DNA of 64,000 bases from Bacteroidota bacterium (GCA_029262855.1 JAJCYP010000126.1:1-64000); one strand, 5' to 3'; counted from the first letter of the stretch, positions 18,375-29,954 are shown. The notes: generated from the letters alone by a model not told the origin. Program-made: numbers and translations.

Positions 18375-19559
18375 GTGAGCCGCTGGGCGCGATTGTTTGA
18401 TGCCAGAGGTCCGCGGCGGGTTGCGGGGATCATGTCGGGCACCTCGCTCGACGGCATCGACATTGCCATCGTCACTCTCAAAGGGAGTGGCCGCGACATG
18501 GAGTTTCAACTGGACGCGACGGGCTCAGCGGGTTTTCCGCCTCAGTTGGCCGCCGAATTACGTCACGCCGCCGAGGATGCCTCCTATCCGGTCGACCACT
18601 TTGCGCTGCTGGGTCCGCGTTTGGCCGAGGTTTACGCGGAGGCTATCCACCATGTTTGTGGGGTTGGCGGAATCGACCTGGAGCACATCGACTTGGTGGG
18701 CTGCCACGGTCAGACCATCCGGCACCAGCCGGAGCCCCGGCCATTTGGTGGTGGAGCCACCGCCGGCACCCTTCAAATGGGGAGCGGAGCCGTGCTGTCT
18801 GCCCTGCTGAATACTCCCGTCGTTTCTGATTTTCGGGCCGCGGACGTGGCGCTCGGTGGCCAGGGGGCGCCCTTGGTGCCTTATCTCGACTTCGTCCTTC
18901 TGTCGTCGCCAACCGAAAACCGGATAGCCCTGAATCTCGGCGGGATTGCCAACATCACTGCGCTGAGGGCGGGAGGCGGTCTGACCGAGGTCAGCGCTTT
19001 TGACACGGGTCCGGCCAACATGGTGATGGACGCTCTGGCCAGGTCGCTTCTGGGGGAGCCGTTTGACCGGGATGGCCAGACGGCATCGGAAGGCCGGGTT
19101 CTGCCCTCCGTGCTGGAACGGGCGCTGGGCCACCCTTATTTCGATCGGGCACCCCCGAAATCGGCGGGTCGCCAGACGGGCGACGCAGGCTTCGGGTCGG
19201 CGTTCGCCACCCAGTTCCTGGAGTGGGGGACTGGCGAATCGACGCCGGACCTCCTTGCCACTGCCGCGGAACTGACGGTGGAGTCCATAGCCACCGCCAT
19301 CGAGCGATTCGTTCCGTTTGCGCCGGACCAGATCGTGGTTTCTGGAGGAGGGACACGAAATCGATTCCTGATGCGGCGGCTGCCGGAGCGCCTCGGCCCC
19401 GTTGCCGTATCCGATGAATTTGGCGTCCACTCGCACTTCAAGGAGGCTCTGGCCTTCGCGGTGATGGCACATGAGGCGGTCAACGGAGTTGAAACGGGCA
19501 TGCCGAGCGTGACGGGAGCTTCCCGACCCACGGTTCTCGGTTCTATTTCCTGGCCCTGA
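18375..19559 (+). CDS. anmK: Anhydro-N-acetylmuramic acid kinase
   Basis: AnmK phosphorylates and opens 1,6-anhydro-MurNAc during peptidoglycan recycling. The 394-residue protein begins at a GTG and has the ATP-binding motif GIMSGTSLDGIDIA near residues 18-29, the catalytic Asp in GASVVSDFRAADVALGGQGAPLVP-type context (here VVSDFRAADVALGGQG), and the NLGGIANIT and FDTGPANMVMDA motifs. NagZ, which supplies substrate in some pathways, is encoded at 43802. It is followed by thiL 25 bases downstream. Confidence 0.95.
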   Translation: MSRWARLFDARGPRRVAGIMSGTSLDGIDIAIVTLKGSGRDMEFQLDATGSAGFPPQLAAELRHAAEDASYPVDHFALLGPRLAEVYAEAIHHVCGVGGIDLEHIDLVGCHGQTIRHQPEPRPFGGGATAGTLQMGSGAVLSALLNTPVVSDFRAADVALGGQGAPLVPYLDFVLLSSPTENRIALNLGGIANITALRAGGGLTEVSAFDTGPANMVMDALARSLLGEPFDRDGQTASEGRVLPSVLERALGHPYFDRAPPKSAGRQTGDAGFGSAFATQFLEWGTGESTPDLLATAAELTVESIATAIERFVPFAPDQIVVSGGGTRNRFLMRRLPERLGPVAVSDEFGVHSHFKEALAFAVMAHEAVNGVETGMPSVTGASRPTVLGSISWP

Positions 19560-19584
19560 TCGGTCGGACGCACCAGCTCGAAGT

Positions 19585-20643
19585 ATGTCCCAGCAGTTCA
19601 CGCCCGTCTCCCACTTGGGAGAGTTTGGTCTCATTGATCGCATGAGAATCCGTCTGGGGCAAGAGTCCTCGCCCGATCTGTTGCTCGGCATCGGGGATGA
19701 CGCGGCAGTCTACCGGATCTCGGAGGAGCGCAGTCACGTGGTTACCACCGACGCCCTGGTAGAGGGCGTCCACTTCGATCGGTCCTTCGTGCCCATGGGC
19801 CATCTCGGGCGAAAGGCCATTGCCGTCAACGTCTCGGACGTGGTCGCAATGAACGCCAAGCCGCGCTACGCCACCGTGACGCTGGGCATGCCCAGAAACC
19901 TGTCGGTCGAGATGGTGGAGGCGCTGTACGACGGGATGGCGGAGGCCTGCGCGCTCTACGGTCTCGAGATAGTGGGCGGCGATACCACGGCCTCTCCGCA
20001 GCTGGTCATCTCGGTCACGGTGATCGGCGAGTGTCGCACCGAGGATCTGATCTTTCGCCGGGGCGCCAACGCCGGAGACCTGTTGTGCCTCTCAGGCAAT
20101 GTCGGAGCGGCCTTCGCCGGCCTCCAGGTCCTGTTGGATCAGCGCAAGGAGATGCAGGAACTGGGCCCGGCATTCGAGCCAAATATCGAACCCTATCGCT
20201 ACGTCATCGGTCGCCAACTCACGCCGATTGCCCGGCTCGATGCGCTGTCCTCCTGGCGCGCCAGCGGGATCCGTCCGCGAGCGCTGATCGATGTCTCCGA
20301 TGGCGTTGCCAGCGAGATCCACCACCTCTGTGCGGCGAGCGGATGCGGAGCCATTCTCGAGGCGATGTCACTGCCGATCCATGCCGAGACGGCGGCCGCG
20401 GCGGCAGAGCGCATGGCCGATCTGGATACCTTCGCGCTCTTCGGTGGCGAGGACTATGAGCTGCTGTTTGCCCTGGACCCGGACGACGTGGAAAAGCTGG
20501 ACGACGATATGTTCACCGTCATTGGCCAGTTCACGCCTGCCGATGAGGGCATCGTGGTACGCGGCGAAGACGGCCACGACATTCCACTGACCGCCTCAGG
20601 CTACAACCACTTTGAGCCCGGCGGCGACGGAGCAGCGGAGTAG
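19585..20643 (+). CDS. thiL: Thiamine-monophosphate kinase
   Basis: ThiL makes thiamine diphosphate from thiamine monophosphate with ATP. At 352 residues it shows the family markers: GIGDDAAVY near 39, TTDALVEGVHF near 55, the conserved NVSDVVAMNAKPRYA run and IDVSDGVASEIHHL, plus GGEDYELLFAL near 289. It is the last gene of the plus-strand series begun at ribD and converges with a metalloprotease gene nine bases beyond its stop. Confidence 0.95.
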   Translation: MSQQFTPVSHLGEFGLIDRMRIRLGQESSPDLLLGIGDDAAVYRISEERSHVVTTDALVEGVHFDRSFVPMGHLGRKAIAVNVSDVVAMNAKPRYATVTLGMPRNLSVEMVEALYDGMAEACALYGLEIVGGDTTASPQLVISVTVIGECRTEDLIFRRGANAGDLLCLSGNVGAAFAGLQVLLDQRKEMQELGPAFEPNIEPYRYVIGRQLTPIARLDALSSWRASGIRPRALIDVSDGVASEIHHLCAASGCGAILEAMSLPIHAETAAAAAERMADLDTFALFGGEDYELLFALDPDDVEKLDDDMFTVIGQFTPADEGIVVRGEDGHDIPLTASGYNHFEPGGDGAAE

Positions 20644-20652
20644 TAGACTGAT

Positions 20653-23205
20653 TCAGTGAGCGCCCCGTCGGGCCTGGTCATCCAGACTGCACCAATGCGT
20701 GCCCTCGGTCCAGGACGCGAGCCACGCTCTTCTGAGCGCATCCCGTTCGATGGGGTCCCGGCCCGAGCTCAGCAGTTCCAGGCCCTGAGCGTCCATCCCG
20801 ATCGGTGATCCGGGCGGGGTTGTGGATCGGGGCGCCTGCTCTTCGGCTGTGTAATCGCGTAGGAAGTACCGCTCCAGCTCTGCCAGCGTATGACCGCGAT
20901 GCGCCTGGTCCTCATAGCTGCGCCCCGGGTTGTCGGCCAGCCAATCGGCCACCTCCTGAAGATGGGCCCAGAGGCGGTCGCGTACGCCCGGCGCTGCGCG
21001 GCGGTCTGAGGCTGCGGCTACCAGCGCATCCGTCCAGACCGTTCGGGTTATTCGCTGAATTTCGCTCAGGTACGAATCCGATGAGGTCTCCGCATCCCAG
21101 ACAGTCTCGGAGACCTGGGCGAGGACATCGCTCAGGCTGGGCATGGATCCGTCCGCATCGGCCTGATACATCAGTCGAGCCATCCGCTCCCGCGCCAGGA
21201 TCTGGCTGAAGACGGCATTGGCCCCTACTTCTGCCGGCACGTAGGGGTCAAACAGGGGCGCCGAGTAACTGGCGAACAGCTCGCGGGTCGAGCCGTAGCC
21301 CGGGGGTCGCGGGGGGATGCGGTTGCGGAAGGCAACGGGCAGAGCCAGCGTCGACGGGCTGACCGACTGCAAGAGGGCCTGAAGGGCGCGCCGCTGCTCC
21401 CTCGGCGGAACCGGCGTGGGCAACGTCCTCATGTCGCCCCGCAGGGCATAATCGTAGGTCGAGCCCGCCAACATCTTGGCGGCGGCATCCACCTGATAGC
21501 GGTGGTGCAGATAGAGCGGTACCAGGACCTCCTGCAGCGTGGCCAGCGGCTCGCCTTCACGAATGCTGGAAAGGCCGAACCGGTTCATGGCAACCGCGCG
21601 GATGCGGAGTTCAGTCTCCAACTGCTCGGCAGGATTCGCTCCGTTGTCCCAGAGACTGGCGGTTGGATGTGCCGCGCCGGCGGGCCGTGCGTCACTGTCG
21701 GTGATGTAGCGAAGGCCGGCGTTGTAGGCGTCGGCCAGGATCTGGTCGAGTGCCGCGGACTCGTTCACGCTGTCCGGGAATACCTGATACCCGTACTTGA
21801 TGGTGACCACGTCCCATTCACCGATGCCCGTATCGTAGGCGCGGTTGAAATGGAGCGTTTCCTCGTCGTCCATGGTGACCATGGGCGCCGGATAGTCCAT
21901 CACCGAAGCGCGGTCATTGACCGAGGCTGCAAAATTATGGGAGATGCCGAGCGTGTGACCGATCTCATGGGCCGACAACTGGCGAATCCGATCCAGTGAC
22001 ACGGCGAGCATCGGATCCGGATCGAGCGTCGACGTGCCGTCGTAAGGAGACAGCAGCCCCTCCATGATGAGGTAGTCCTGCCGCACGCGAAGACTGCCCA
22101 ACAAAACGTGCCCCTTGATGATTTCCCCTGTCCGCGGGTCAGTGACGCTGGACCCGTAGCTCCAGCCACGGGTGGAGCGGTGCACCCAGTTGATCATGTT
22201 GTAGCGGACATCGAGCGGGTCCGCGCCGTCGGGGAGAACCTCAACCTGGAATGCGTTGATGAAACCCGCCTGGTCAAACGCCTGATTCCACCAGCGGCCA
22301 CCATCCAGAAGCGCCGTGCGAACGGGCTCCGGAGTGCCGTTGTCCAGGTAATAAACGATGGGCTCGACGGCCTCTGAGCGAGTCGCAGCCGGGTTCTTTT
22401 TCTCGAGCCGATGCCGGCGGATGAAGCGTTTCTGCATATCCGGCCCGATGGCACTGGCATAGTCCGCATAGGTCAATGCCCCGTACCCGCTCCGTGGATC
22501 GAACTCCCGGGGCGTGTAACCGGCGTCGGGCAGTCGGATGAAACTGTGCCGGATGTTGAGGGACACCGCGGTCGGATCGGCGGCCACGGATCGAACGAAT
22601 GCGCCGGGCCGATCGGTCACGAACGTCAACCGCCCCTCCATTTCCGTGTTGTCCGGAAAGGCCTTCAGCACGTCTGGATTTGGAGCCGACCGGTCCTTGT
22701 CGACACGGTACGTTCCCTGACTCCGCAGGCGTCCGATCACTCCATGGGCATCGCTCAGAATGAAATCGGTTGCATCCACCAGATACCGGTCGCCCGTCCG
22801 GGCCGCGGCGGTGAAGGACCAGATGACTCCCTCGGCAAACGCCTCGCGAACCGAGGCGACCTCAAGCGGATTGTCCGATTCCGCGCGGAATCGCAGGTTC
22901 GGGGCCACCAGCAGGAGCTTTCGGCCGACCCGCTCGAACCTGACCACCTTCGAACCACCAAGCTGATTGCGATCGAGTCCGACGTCATTGGACCCCAGGC
23001 CGCGAGCGAGCGAGACGCCGTAGAGAAACTCCTCGTCGGTAGTCGGGATCTCCAGCCAGACCTTGCCCTGGTCATCATCCCAGTAGAGCGGGAAGAAGCC
23101 GTCTCGGCCGTCGAGTTTTTCGGTCTTGGATTCAATGGTCGGCAGCTCCTGGGCAAAGGCCGGGATGGCGATAAGCAGGAGCAGGAGGGAGGCAGTCAAG
23201 CGCAT
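20653..23205 (-). CDS. Secreted zinc metalloprotease (metzincin type, DUF5117/DUF4953-like)
   Basis: From ATG 23205 the product is 850 residues with a Sec signal (MRLTASLLLLLIAIPAFAQ). The zinc-binding motif HEIGHTLGISH (HExxHxxGxxH) is followed by SVMDYP, a methionine turn, so this is a metzincin. The N-terminal third (LDGRDGFFPLYWDDDQGKVWLEI) and the long tail match the large Bacteroidota/Rhodothermota family annotated as zinc-dependent metalloprotease with DUF5117 and DUF4953. It is probably periplasmic or secreted; the substrate is unknown. An upstream in-frame start at 23262 lacks a signal-like N-terminus. Monocistronic, convergent with thiL. Confidence 0.88.
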   Translation of the reverse strand: MRLTASLLLLLIAIPAFAQELPTIESKTEKLDGRDGFFPLYWDDDQGKVWLEIPTTDEEFLYGVSLARGLGSNDVGLDRNQLGGSKVVRFERVGRKLLLVAPNLRFRAESDNPLEVASVREAFAEGVIWSFTAAARTGDRYLVDATDFILSDAHGVIGRLRSQGTYRVDKDRSAPNPDVLKAFPDNTEMEGRLTFVTDRPGAFVRSVAADPTAVSLNIRHSFIRLPDAGYTPREFDPRSGYGALTYADYASAIGPDMQKRFIRRHRLEKKNPAATRSEAVEPIVYYLDNGTPEPVRTALLDGGRWWNQAFDQAGFINAFQVEVLPDGADPLDVRYNMINWVHRSTRGWSYGSSVTDPRTGEIIKGHVLLGSLRVRQDYLIMEGLLSPYDGTSTLDPDPMLAVSLDRIRQLSAHEIGHTLGISHNFAASVNDRASVMDYPAPMVTMDDEETLHFNRAYDTGIGEWDVVTIKYGYQVFPDSVNESAALDQILADAYNAGLRYITDSDARPAGAAHPTASLWDNGANPAEQLETELRIRAVAMNRFGLSSIREGEPLATLQEVLVPLYLHHRYQVDAAAKMLAGSTYDYALRGDMRTLPTPVPPREQRRALQALLQSVSPSTLALPVAFRNRIPPRPPGYGSTRELFASYSAPLFDPYVPAEVGANAVFSQILARERMARLMYQADADGSMPSLSDVLAQVSETVWDAETSSDSYLSEIQRITRTVWTDALVAAASDRRAAPGVRDRLWAHLQEVADWLADNPGRSYEDQAHRGHTLAELERYFLRDYTAEEQAPRSTTPPGSPIGMDAQGLELLSSGRDPIERDALRRAWLASWTEGTHWCSLDDQARRGAH

Positions 23206-23336
23206 GGCGGCAAAAGATTGATGCGGCCCGGAATCTACGCGCTCACACACCCTCAACCCCAAATTCCCCGAGCCTTAACGATCTGCAGGGGATATGGGTC
23301 GTTGACCGTCAACTACCCCAGAGAGGCGGGTTGTAA

Positions 23337-24875
<1,539 letters not shown>

Positions 24876-24888
24876 ACCTTCCGGAGCC

Positions 24889-25305
24889 ATGGCAGACAAT
24901 CTGAACGTTGAAATCGTCTCGCCCGCCGGGCGGGTCTTCCGTGGTGACGCCAAGGGCCTGATTGCGCCTGGTGTCGACGGATCCTTCGAGGTCCTGAAGA
25001 ACCACGCTCCGTTGATAGCGGCCTTCGAGGTCGGCAGATTGACCATTCGAGGCCTCACCGGTGACTCGATTGAGTTCGCAACCGGCGGCGGATTCGTGGA
25101 AGTGTTGAACAACCACGTGACCGTTCTCGCTGAGTCCGCGGAGCCTCTCGATCAGATTGACGTGGACCGTGCCAAGGCAGCCGAGGCGCGTGCACTGGAG
25201 CGCTTGTCCCAGTCCGCTTCTGAAGCGGAAAAGCAGGCTGCCGCGGAGGCGCTTGAGCGCGCTCGAAACCGCCTGCGTTCGGCGATGGGATCGATCGGGA
25301 ATTAG
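24889..25305 (+). CDS. atpC: ATP synthase F1 epsilon subunit
   Basis: This 138-residue protein begins MADNLNVEIVSPAGRVFRGDA, with GGAG-type bases just before the start (GGAG at 24883-24886). The N-terminal beta sandwich (residues 1-85, including the VDGSFEVLKNHAPLIAAFEVG motif) sits at the c-ring, and the C-terminal helical hairpin (90-138, Ala/Glu-rich) can inhibit rotation. Many Bacteroidota epsilon subunits lack the hairpin; here it is full length. Partner of atpD upstream. Confidence 0.97.
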   Translation: MADNLNVEIVSPAGRVFRGDAKGLIAPGVDGSFEVLKNHAPLIAAFEVGRLTIRGLTGDSIEFATGGGFVEVLNNHVTVLAESAEPLDQIDVDRAKAAEARALERLSQSASEAEKQAAAEALERARNRLRSAMGSIGN

Positions 25306-25322
25306 TGCGGCGGGCAGAAGCC

Positions 25323-25466
25323 CTACCGCTTCTTTTCCCAGATCGCCCCTGCGATCACTCCCACGGGGACCCAGATCAACAGTGATCCGAGCAGAAGGCC
25401 AAGCGCCGCGCCTCCGGCTATGCCCATGGCGATTCGGCTTCCAGAGCGGTCGGTAAAAGAACTCAT
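25323..25466 (-). CDS. Tiny membrane protein (47 aa), glycine-zipper-like
   Basis: Reading the minus strand from ATG 25466 gives MSSFTDRSGSRIAMGIAGGA, then a hydrophobic stretch (ALGLLLGSLLIWVPVGVIAGAIW) and the basic end EKKR, stop at 25323. The pattern is a short charged N-terminus, one long or two short membrane helices with small-xxx-small glycine spacing, and a positive C-terminus. It fills the gap between atpC (18 bases away, convergent) and the aldolase-like gene. AtpI-type or AtpZ-type subunits are larger but have a similar glycine-rich helix. No Shine-Dalgarno is present. Confidence 0.6.
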   Translation of the reverse strand: MSSFTDRSGSRIAMGIAGGAALGLLLGSLLIWVPVGVIAGAIWEKKR

Positions 25467-25541
25467 GCGGGTCTGCTGATTTAGGAGGTCTGTGGCAGTC
25501 TACGGAAGGGCGCCGCGTGAGATGCAGTGCTATCTTGCGGA

Positions 25542-26708
25542 ATGACGTGGATTGACGAACTTCCTACTCCCGCCGTTCTGGTCGAGCGCTCGCGCCTGCA
25601 CGACAACATCGCTCGAATGCAGGCTCTTGCCTACCAGCAGGAGGTTGCGCTCCGCCCCCACACCAAGACCCACAAGTCGGTCCGCCTGGCATTGATGCAG
25701 CAAGAGGCGGGAGCTCGCGGCTTGACGGTCGCCAAGGTTGGCGAGGCCGAGGTTCTGGTGGAGGCAGGCTTCGATGACATTCGTTTGGCGTACCCCATCG
25801 TGAGCCAGGACAAACTGTCTCGTCTTCAGCGTCTGGCCGATCGAGCCCGCATTTCCTTCTGTGTGGACACCATCGAAGCCGCGCGGCTGGCCTCCGAGTC
25901 TTATGACAAGGCGGGCCTGACCTGTGAGGTGATGGTCGAGGTTGACGTCGGCTACGGGCGATGCGGAGTCTACTGGGACGACGACGACTCAGTCCGCTTC
26001 GTCAACGAGGTCGCCGCGTTGCCAGCCCTGCATATAGCGGGCATTCTGACGCATGCCGGCCACAGCTACAACGGCCCGGGCGAGTCTGAATCCAAGGAGC
26101 AGGCTCTCCGCCGCGTGATGGCCGAAGAGCGGGACAACATGCTCGCGTTCGCGGCCGCCCTGGGTCGCGCGGGACTGGCTCGTCCAGACTCCCTTGAGGT
26201 GTCCGTAGGCTCGACGCCCTCGATGCGGTACTTCGAAAACGCTGAAGTGGACGGGTTCCGGATCACGGAAATCCGCCCGGGGAATTACGTCTTTCACGAC
26301 GCCATTCAGGAAGCCCTCGGCGTGTGCACCTGGGAGCAGTGCGCGCTGACTGTCAACGCGAGCGTCATCAGCCGTCACCGCAATGACGACGGGAGCGAAC
26401 GCGTATTTCTTGACGCGGGCAAGAAGGTCTTTACCTCGGACCGCGTTCCATCAAGCGGAGAGTTGGGCACGCTGCTCTATAATCCGCGCGTCATGGAGCC
26501 CCTGCCGCACGCCCATCTGCACGCCGCCTCGGAAGAGCATGGCTGGGTGTCGGTTCCCGGCGGCGCCACCCTCCTGGTGGGCGATCAGGTCCGGGTAGTC
26601 CCGGCGCACGCCTGTGTTGTCGTGAACATGCTCGACGTCTTTCACATCGTCGACGGGGATGAGGTTGTCGACACGTGGGAGGTCAGCAGCCGGGGGCGGG
26701 TGAACTGA
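25542..26708 (+). CDS. PLP enzyme of the D-threonine aldolase / D-serine dehydratase family
   Basis: The 388-residue protein has the fold-type III (alanine racemase-like) barrel. RPHTKTHKS near residue 40-48 carries the PLP lysine, and the DVGYGRCGV and TPSMRYF stretches are typical of DSD1/DTA proteins. The C-terminal domain ends with a likely metal site in the VVPAHACVVVNMLDVFHIVDG stretch, where a His and a Cys bind zinc or manganese in D-serine dehydratase and D-threonine aldolase. It probably cleaves a D-beta-hydroxy amino acid to glycine or deaminates D-serine. Which reaction cannot be told from sequence alone. Convergent with ruvB, one base between the stops. Confidence 0.88.
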   Translation: MTWIDELPTPAVLVERSRLHDNIARMQALAYQQEVALRPHTKTHKSVRLALMQQEAGARGLTVAKVGEAEVLVEAGFDDIRLAYPIVSQDKLSRLQRLADRARISFCVDTIEAARLASESYDKAGLTCEVMVEVDVGYGRCGVYWDDDDSVRFVNEVAALPALHIAGILTHAGHSYNGPGESESKEQALRRVMAEERDNMLAFAAALGRAGLARPDSLEVSVGSTPSMRYFENAEVDGFRITEIRPGNYVFHDAIQEALGVCTWEQCALTVNASVISRHRNDDGSERVFLDAGKKVFTSDRVPSSGELGTLLYNPRVMEPLPHAHLHAASEEHGWVSVPGGATLLVGDQVRVVPAHACVVVNMLDVFHIVDGDEVVDTWEVSSRGRVN

Positions 26709-26709
26709 T

Positions 26710-27750
26710 CTAGTCGATGGACTTGCCGGCAAACAGGTCTGCGGGAGATTCGCCCGGCAACTTTCCAAAGCGACGGTAGGCGTTGGTGGTGGCAATCCGC
26801 CCGCGAGCCGTTCGCTCCATCAATCCCTCCTGGATGAGATACGGCTCGTAGACCTCCTCCAGCGTACCGGCATCCTCGCCGACCGATACCGCGAGATTGG
26901 ACAGCCCGGTCGGGCCACCATCGAACTTCTCGATGAGGGTGGTCAGGATTCGAACGTCCATCTCATCCAGTCCGGTCGGATCCACATTCAGCGCATTCAG
27001 GGTGCGATCCGCGATCTCGGAGGTGACGCTGCCATCTCCCTCAACCTCCGCAAAGTCTCGCGCCCGACGCAGCAGCCGGTTGGCGATTCGAGGCGTGCCA
27101 CGGCTCCGACGCGCGATCTCACGCGAGCCATCGGCCGAGATTCCCACTCCCAGCAATCTTGCGGATCGCTCTACGATGCGCTGCAGCAGGTCCGCCGTGT
27201 AGTAGTCATACCGGAAGTCGATGCCGAACCGCGCTCGAAGGGGTGCTGTCAGAAGCCCCTTCCGGGTGGTGGCGCCAACCAACGTGAATGGCGGCAGTTG
27301 AATCTTGACGCTCCGGGCATTGGGGCCCTGATCGATCAGGATGTCTATGTGGTAGTCCTCCATGGCCGCGTAGAGGTATTCCTCCACCACGGGGGCCAGT
27401 CGGTGGATCTCGTCGATGAACAGGACCTCGCCTTCGGTCAGGTTGGTCAGCAAACCAGCGATCGAAGCGGGTTTGTCCAGCACCGGTCCCGAAGTGGTCT
27501 TGATCTTGCCGCCCATCTCCTCGGCAATGATGTATGCCAGGGTGGTCTTCCCCAGACCGGGCGGGCCCGACAGGAGAACGTGGTCAAGGGCCTCGCCCCG
27601 GCCTCGCGCCGCGCTGATGAACACGCGCAGATTGTCCTTGATCTTCTGCTGCCCGATGAACTCGTCCAGGCTCTTCGGGCGGAGGGCCTTTTCGAGATCC
27701 TCATCCCCGCGAACAGGGGTGTTTTCCAGCGCTGGGGTGCGTTCGCTCAT
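26710..27750 (-). CDS. ruvB: Holliday junction branch-migration ATPase RuvB
   Basis: RuvB is the hexameric motor that drives branch migration with RuvA. From ATG 27750 ([12 protein letters not shown]) the product is 346 residues. [11 protein letters not shown] is the N-terminal box, Walker A is [11 protein letters not shown], Walker B is LFIDEIHRL, and sensor regions follow in [11 protein letters not shown] and the arginine finger segment [14 protein letters not shown]. The last domain is the winged helix ending [14 protein letters not shown] much longer open frame extends upstream but lacks family similarity. A 93-base gap separates it from the divergent DUF3109 gene. Confidence 0.97.
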   Translation of the reverse strand: MSERTPALENTPVRGDEDLEKALRPKSLDEFIGQQKIKDNLRVFISAARGRGEALDHVLLSGPPGLGKTTLAYIIAEEMGGKIKTTSGPVLDKPASIAGLLTNLTEGEVLFIDEIHRLAPVVEEYLYAAMEDYHIDILIDQGPNARSVKIQLPPFTLVGATTRKGLLTAPLRARFGIDFRYDYYTADLLQRIVERSARLLGVGISADGSREIARRSRGTPRIANRLLRRARDFAEVEGDGSVTSEIADRTLNALNVDPTGLDEMDVRILTTLIEKFDGGPTGLSNLAVSVGEDAGTLEEVYEPYLIQEGLMERTARGRIATTNAYRRFGKLPGESPADLFAGKSID

Positions 27751-27843
27751 ACGCGAAATTGCGGCCTCCGGGCCGATTTGGTGCCAGCCTCCAACAGCGA
27801 GCATTGGTTGACAAACGGGGCCCCTCCACCTACGTTGGCAGCC

Positions 27844-28425
27844 ATGTTTGCCGTCGACAACATACTGATTTCCGATGACCTGATAGCGGCTCCGTTCGCC
27901 TGCAATCTGGGTGCGTGCCACGGTGCCTGCTGTGTGGTGGGAGACTCTGGAGCACCACTTGAAGAGGACGAACTGGACGCGATCGAAGAGGCCTTGGAGA
28001 TCGTCGGGCATACCCTTCGTCCGGAGTCCAGGGCCGTGATTGCGGAGAAGGGGCCGTGGGAAGAAACAAGCCCCGGCTACTATGCCACCACATGCGTGGG
28101 CGAGGCCGAATGCGTATTCGTGACCTACGAGGGGCCGGTGGCCAAGTGCTCTATCCATCAGGCATACAATGACGGCAAACTGGATTTCCCAAAGCCTATT
28201 TCGTGCCATTTGTATCCCATTCGGGTCGAAGACCTGGGCGATTACGAGGCGCTGAACTATGAGCGGGTTCCAATCTGCAAGACCGGAGTGAAACACGGAA
28301 AACGTACCGGGACTCTGCTCCCGAACTTCCTCAAGGAGCCCTTGGTACGGAGGTACGGGGAGGAGTGGTATGCATTATTTGCCGATGCGTGTCGAGAGCG
28401 GCACCGGATCCTTCAGGGCGAGTAG
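27844..28425 (+). CDS. DUF3109-family cysteine-rich protein
   Basis: The 193-residue product starts [22 protein letters not shown]. Cysteines at about 20, 25, 29 and 30 ([11 protein letters not shown]) and later at [15 protein letters not shown] and SCHLYPI form a metal-binding set like YkgJ/DUF3109 proteins, annotated as zinc or iron-sulfur binding. The end of the protein is helical, with [13 protein letters not shown]. Members are common in Bacteroidota and their job is unknown. It is 39 bases before rpoN on the same strand. Confidence 0.88.
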   Translation: MFAVDNILISDDLIAAPFACNLGACHGACCVVGDSGAPLEEDELDAIEEALEIVGHTLRPESRAVIAEKGPWEETSPGYYATTCVGEAECVFVTYEGPVAKCSIHQAYNDGKLDFPKPISCHLYPIRVEDLGDYEALNYERVPICKTGVKHGKRTGTLLPNFLKEPLVRRYGEEWYALFADACRERHRILQGE

Positions 28426-28464
28426 AAGATCCAGATTAACCAGTTATAGGATTCCAAAAACCAC

Positions 28465-29949
28465 ATGCTGAATCTTCAACAGAAACTGTCGCAGCAGCAG
28501 AAGCTGTCTCCGCAGCAGATCCAGTATATCAAGCTGCTACAGCTCCCGACGCTGGCGCTGGAGCAGCGGATCAAGTCGGAAATGGAGTCCAACCCCCTCC
28601 TGGAGGAGGGACTGGAGGAAGAGGAGGAGCAGCAGGAGCGCGCAGAGTCCAAGGAGGAAACCAGTAATCAGGAGGACGAGCCAAAGGCCGACGACGAGGA
28701 TTACAACTGGGACGAACTTCTGCCGGACGCCGACGAGCTCTATGGGCACAAGGCGCGGGTGGACAACACTGATGAAGAGGAGCGCCGTGAAATCCCGATG
28801 GCGGCCGGTGTCTCCATGGCCGAGCACCTCAAGGACCAGCTGGCATTTCTGGGCCTGACCGACGAGCAGGAGCTCATTGCCGAGCAGATCATCGGCTCCG
28901 TGGATGAGGACGGCTACCTCCGGCGGCCGCTGGAGAGCATCATTGACGATGTGGCTTTCAACTACGGCGTGCTGGTGGATGAGGATGAGGTCGAGGCCAT
29001 CCTGAAGCGTGTCCAGACCCTTGAGCCTCTCGGAATCGCCTCTCGTGATCTCCGCGAGTGCCTGATGGTCCAGATCGAGGCCATGCCGCCGGAAACCCCC
29101 GGGAAAGGGGCCGCTTTCCGGATGCTGGAGAAGACCTACAAGGAGTTCACCATGAAGCACTTCGACCATATCAAGCGGAAGCTTGATATCGAGTCAGAAG
29201 AGCTCAAGGAGGCCTTCGACCTGGTACAGCGACTCAACCCAAAGCCCGGCGAAGGTGACTTTACGGCAGCACAGAACTACATCACCCCGGACTTCACGGT
29301 CCGGTATGAAGAGGGTGGCGACGATTTCCTGATCAGTCTGAACAGCGGGAACACGCCCGAATTGCGGGTCTCGAAGCAGTATCGCCAGATGCTCGAGCAG
29401 ATCAGTACAGAGAAAAAGAGGGGCTCGGACAGCTCGGCCTTCGACTCCGACACCCGAAACTTCCTGAAGACCAAGCTGGAGTCGGCCAAGTGGTTCATCA
29501 ACTCCATTCACCAGCGTCGCCATACGATGTTGAAGGTGATGGAGGCCATCGTGCAGATCCAGGGCGATTTCTTCCGCCTCGGGCATGGCCACCTGCGCCC
29601 GATGATTCTAAAGGACATCGCCGACATCATCCACATGGACATCTCGACGGTGAGCCGGGTGGTCAACGGGAAGTACGTCCAGTGTGACTTCGGTGTCTTC
29701 GAACTCAAGTACTTCTTCTCCGAGGGTCTCTCGACCGACAGTGGGGAAGAGATCTCCAACAAGGAGGTCAAGGCCATCATCGAAGAGATCATCGGCGGCG
29801 AGAGCAAGCAGAAGCCGCTGTCCGATCAGAAGATCGCCACGATGCTGGAGGCAAAAGGTTTTCAAATTGCCAGACGCACCGTCACCAAGTATCGCGAGCA
29901 GTTGGGCGTCCCCGTTGCTCGCCTGCGGAAGCAGATCGTCCTCTCTTGA
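28465..29949 (+). CDS. rpoN: RNA polymerase sigma-54 factor
   Basis: RpoN directs RNA polymerase to -24/-12 promoters that need an AAA+ activator. The 494-residue protein has the Gln-rich region I (MLNLQQKLSQQQKLSPQQIQYIKLLQL), an acidic region II at about 48-80, the core-binding domain from about 115, the cross-linking and HTH part around 380-410 (ILKDIADIIHMDISTVSRVVNGKYVQ) and the RpoN box (ARRTVTKYREQLG) near 475. The activator at 14498 and a candidate -24/-12 promoter at 34705 in this same window are possible partners. The aminotransferase starts five bases after its stop. Confidence 0.97.
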   Translation: MLNLQQKLSQQQKLSPQQIQYIKLLQLPTLALEQRIKSEMESNPLLEEGLEEEEEQQERAESKEETSNQEDEPKADDEDYNWDELLPDADELYGHKARVDNTDEEERREIPMAAGVSMAEHLKDQLAFLGLTDEQELIAEQIIGSVDEDGYLRRPLESIIDDVAFNYGVLVDEDEVEAILKRVQTLEPLGIASRDLRECLMVQIEAMPPETPGKGAAFRMLEKTYKEFTMKHFDHIKRKLDIESEELKEAFDLVQRLNPKPGEGDFTAAQNYITPDFTVRYEEGGDDFLISLNSGNTPELRVSKQYRQMLEQISTEKKRGSDSSAFDSDTRNFLKTKLESAKWFINSIHQRRHTMLKVMEAIVQIQGDFFRLGHGHLRPMILKDIADIIHMDISTVSRVVNGKYVQCDFGVFELKYFFSEGLSTDSGEEISNKEVKAIIEEIIGGESKQKPLSDQKIATMLEAKGFQIARRTVTKYREQLGVPVARLRKQIVLS

Positions 29950-29954
29950 GCGCT

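Noticed and set aside
27751-28296. N-terminal extension of the ruvB frame by about 180 codons
   Set aside because: RuvB proteins begin at the MSERTP position; the extension overlaps the well-supported DUF3109 gene on the other strand.
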